This document shows, piece after piece, positions 62,069 to 64,000 of a DNA stretch of 64,000 nucleotides. Origin of the DNA: Fulvitalea axinellae (GTDB lineage: Bacteria > Bacteroidota > Bacteroidia > Cytophagales > Cyclobacteriaceae); NCBI RefSeq assembly GCF_036492835.1, contig NZ_AP025314.1, positions 3,700,010 to 3,764,009 on the forward strand, in the 5' to 3' direction. The notes under the pieces were generated by a model. That model was not told where the DNA came from. It did no database searches and saw only the letters and a list, made by a program, of their open reading frames with translations. Within the stretch, counting starts at the first letter, position 1; every line of letters begins with the position of its first letter. A program made the translations under genes and the position numbers.

Positions 62069-63886
62069 TTAAGCCTCTACTTCTTGTTTCTTTTCTTCTT
62101 CTGTCAACGGCACATCCTGAGGGATAAAGTCCGCCTCAAAACCTGGCTTACTGTAGTCGTAAGGCCAACGGTGAACTTCCGGAATAGCGCCCGGCCAATT
62201 GCCGTGTCCCACTTCCACAGGAGTGGTCCATTCCAGCGTGTTCGAGTTCCAAGGGTTCTTAGGAGCCTTGCGTCCGCGGTAAATGCTGTAGAAGAAGTTG
62301 AAAAGGAAAATCAACTGCGCTCCCACTGTCAAGATCGCCGCGATGGACACGAAAGTGTTCAGGTCACCGAAAGAGCTGAAGACGTCGAAGTTGGTAAACG
62401 AATAGTAACGACGCGGAAAGCCGGCGATACCGATGAAGTGAAGCGGGAAGAACACCATGTAAGCTCCGATAAACGTAGCCCAGAAGTGGATGTATCCCAA
62501 TTTTTTGTCCAGCATACGTCCGTACATTTTCGGGAACCAGTGGTAAACACCGGCCATAAGCCCGAAGAACGAAGCGGATCCCATTACCAAGTGGAAGTGG
62601 GCCACTACGAAGTAAGTGTCGTGAAGCTGAATATCGAGCGTAGAGTTGCCCAAGAAAATACCGGTGATACCGCCCGTGATAAAGAACGAAACCAAAGCGA
62701 TAGAGAAAAGCATCGCAGGAGTGAAGATGATATTGCCTCTCCAAAGCGTAGTCAAGTAGTTGAACACCTTCACCGCCGAAGGAACGGCGATAATCAGCGT
62801 CATCCACATGAATATTTTACCCAAGAACGGGTTCATACCCGACACGAACATATGGTGCGCCCATACAACGAACGACAGCACCGTAATACCCAACATCGAA
62901 AGGATCATCGCTTTGTATCCGAAGATAGGCTTACGACAGTTCGTAGCGATAATCTCGGAAGTGATACCCAAAGCGGGCAACAGAACGATATATACCTCAG
63001 GGTGGCCCAAGAACCAGAACAAGTGCTGATAAAGGATCGGACTACCGCCAACGTTCGGCAAAGCCTCGCCTCCGATAAAGATTTCCGAAAGGTAGAAAGA
63101 GGTACCGAAGCTACGGTCAAACACCAACAGCAAAGCGGCCGCCACCAATACAGGGAACGAAAGCAAACCGATAATAGCCGTCAGGAAGAAAGACCAGATA
63201 GTCAAAGGCATACGCCCGAAAGTCATGCCCTTCGTACGCAAGTTGATTACGGTCGAGATATAGTTGATACCGCCGATCAAACTTGAGGCGATAAAGAAAA
63301 CCATAGCCACGAGCCACAGCGTCATACCAAGGCCGGAACCTTTAATCGCCTGCGGCAACGCACTCAACGGCGGGTATACAACCCATCCGCCCGAAGCGGG
63401 ACCAGTCTCGATGAAAAGCGAGAAGAACATAATCACGCCAGAGAGGAAGAACAGCCAGTAAGAAAGCATGTTCATAAAGCCCGAAGCCATGTCGCGGGCA
63501 CCGATCTGCAACGGAATCAGCAGGTTACTGAAAGTACCGCTAAGACCGGCCGTAAGCACGAAGAACACCATGATGGTACCGTGCATCGTAACGGCGGCCA
63601 GGAAAAACTCGGGGTCAATCTTACCCGTCTCGTTAATCCACTTGCCCAATACGGGCTTAAGCCACGTCAAGTCAGCCTCCGGAAATCCGAGCTGGATCCG
63701 GAACACAAGCGAAAGCAATCCGCCCAGCAACGCCCAGAACATTCCCGTGATCAGGAACTGCTTGGCGATCATCTTGTGGTCGGTGCTGAAGATGTATTTC
63801 GAAATGAAACTGTCGTGGTGAGCGTGCTCGTCGTCATGCGAGACCGCGTCCGGTTGCAGTTCCAATTGCGCTTCTGAAGTCGCCAT
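62069..63886 (-). CDS. ctaD: Cytochrome c oxidase subunit I
   Basis: The 605-residue product is the catalytic subunit with twelve or more helices. Haem and copper ligands are in place: AAVTMHGTIMVFF for the low-spin haem, LGHPEVYIVLLP with the cross-linked His-Tyr for CuB, WAHHMFVSG for the two further CuB histidines, and HDTYFVVAHFHLVMG for the haem a3 and second low-spin haem histidines. A His/Asp-rich N-terminus (HDDEHAHH) is usual in this family. It is the first complete gene of the operon. Confidence 0.97.
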   Translation of the reverse strand: MATSEAQLELQPDAVSHDDEHAHHDSFISKYIFSTDHKMIAKQFLITGMFWALLGGLLSLVFRIQLGFPEADLTWLKPVLGKWINETGKIDPEFFLAAVTMHGTIMVFFVLTAGLSGTFSNLLIPLQIGARDMASGFMNMLSYWLFFLSGVIMFFSLFIETGPASGGWVVYPPLSALPQAIKGSGLGMTLWLVAMVFFIASSLIGGINYISTVINLRTKGMTFGRMPLTIWSFFLTAIIGLLSFPVLVAAALLLVFDRSFGTSFYLSEIFIGGEALPNVGGSPILYQHLFWFLGHPEVYIVLLPALGITSEIIATNCRKPIFGYKAMILSMLGITVLSFVVWAHHMFVSGMNPFLGKIFMWMTLIIAVPSAVKVFNYLTTLWRGNIIFTPAMLFSIALVSFFITGGITGIFLGNSTLDIQLHDTYFVVAHFHLVMGSASFFGLMAGVYHWFPKMYGRMLDKKLGYIHFWATFIGAYMVFFPLHFIGIAGFPRRYYSFTNFDVFSSFGDLNTFVSIAAILTVGAQLIFLFNFFYSIYRGRKAPKNPWNSNTLEWTTPVEVGHGNWPGAIPEVHRWPYDYSKPGFEADFIPQDVPLTEEEKKQEVEA

Positions 63887-63954
63887 TGAATTTCGAATTT
63901 AGTTTGATTGTTTCTTTGATTGTAATGTTGGCCCTGTTGGGAAAACATTTCCTA

Positions 63955-64000
63955 TTAAAGGCCCGAAAGCTTATCGCGAAGCTCCGCCGGTACGCGAGTT
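63955..64000 (-). CDS. Probable C-terminus of cytochrome c oxidase subunit II
   Basis: Only the last 14 codons and TAA at 63957-63955 are inside the window (TRVPAELRDKLSGL). The position directly upstream of ctaD on the same strand, 69 bases away, is where coxB stands in these operons. The residues alone are not diagnostic. Confidence 0.5.
   Translation of the reverse strand, partial: TRVPAELRDKLSGL

Noticed and set aside
61850..63286. Open frame of 478 codons on the plus strand
   Set aside because: It is antisense to ctaB and ctaD, which have all catalytic ligands, and its translation is His/Arg/Gln-rich without a fold.

Overview
The window looks like the chromosome of a Bacteroidota bacterium, most likely a free-living or marine member of the Cytophagales. 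Support comes from three SusC/SusD pairs, an ECF sigma/FecR/SusC signalling set, Bacteroidota-only small families (DUF6728, HU-like plus DUF4469), a long-form IspG, the two-subunit-III caa3-type oxidase layout, and -7 elements of the form TAnnTTTG. No rRNA, tRNA, CRISPR array or insertion sequence was recognised.

Left part (1-9.0 kb): a truncated NPCBM-carrying glycosidase, a SusD/SusC pair whose SusC has an N-terminal signalling (STN) domain, a FecR anti-sigma factor, and a divergently oriented ECF sigma factor. Together they form a carbohydrate-sensing and uptake unit. A pterin-type synthase (QueD/PTPS) follows. From 9.6 to 17.3 kb lies the conserved DUF58-MoxR-DUF4350-DUF4129-NTF2-like-SpoIIM cluster with a divergent RDD protein, a membrane-associated AAA/VWA-like system.

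Middle part (17.3-35.1 kb): ispG and a DUF6728 gene are embedded in an accessory region. That region holds a Septu-type defence pair (PtuA ATPase, PtuB HNH nuclease), an uncharacterised pair of an AAA ATPase and a small PD-(D/E)xK nuclease, two or three proteins with the short QQ(P/A)IQ-type leader that I associate with extracellular contractile injection system cargo, an HU/DUF4469 protein, an ABC-F ATPase and a GT2 glycosyltransferase. Directly upstream of the ATPase/nuclease pair is a regular array of five 12-bp palindromic units spaced exactly 23 bp apart. This is the most unusual structure in the window.

Right part (35.3-54.1 kb): one long minus-strand locus of nine surface genes, namely a fasciclin lipoprotein, SusC, SusD, two fasciclin lipoproteins, SusC, SusD, a beta-helix lipoprotein and an F5/8C lipoprotein. 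It contains no recognisable glycoside hydrolase. Then come dnaX (with a textbook-like A11 slippery run, a downstream stem-loop and immediate stops in both other frames), a gmhB-like phosphatase, a small TPR protein, and the cytochrome c oxidase operon on the minus strand (coxB tail, ctaD, ctaB, two subunit III genes, subunit IV, a SCO-position protein lacking copper ligands, DUF420 and a small membrane protein).

Dispersed intergenic repeats occur at about 21.3, 35.1 and 37.3 kb. A second class of REP-like hairpins lies at 21.3-21.5 kb.
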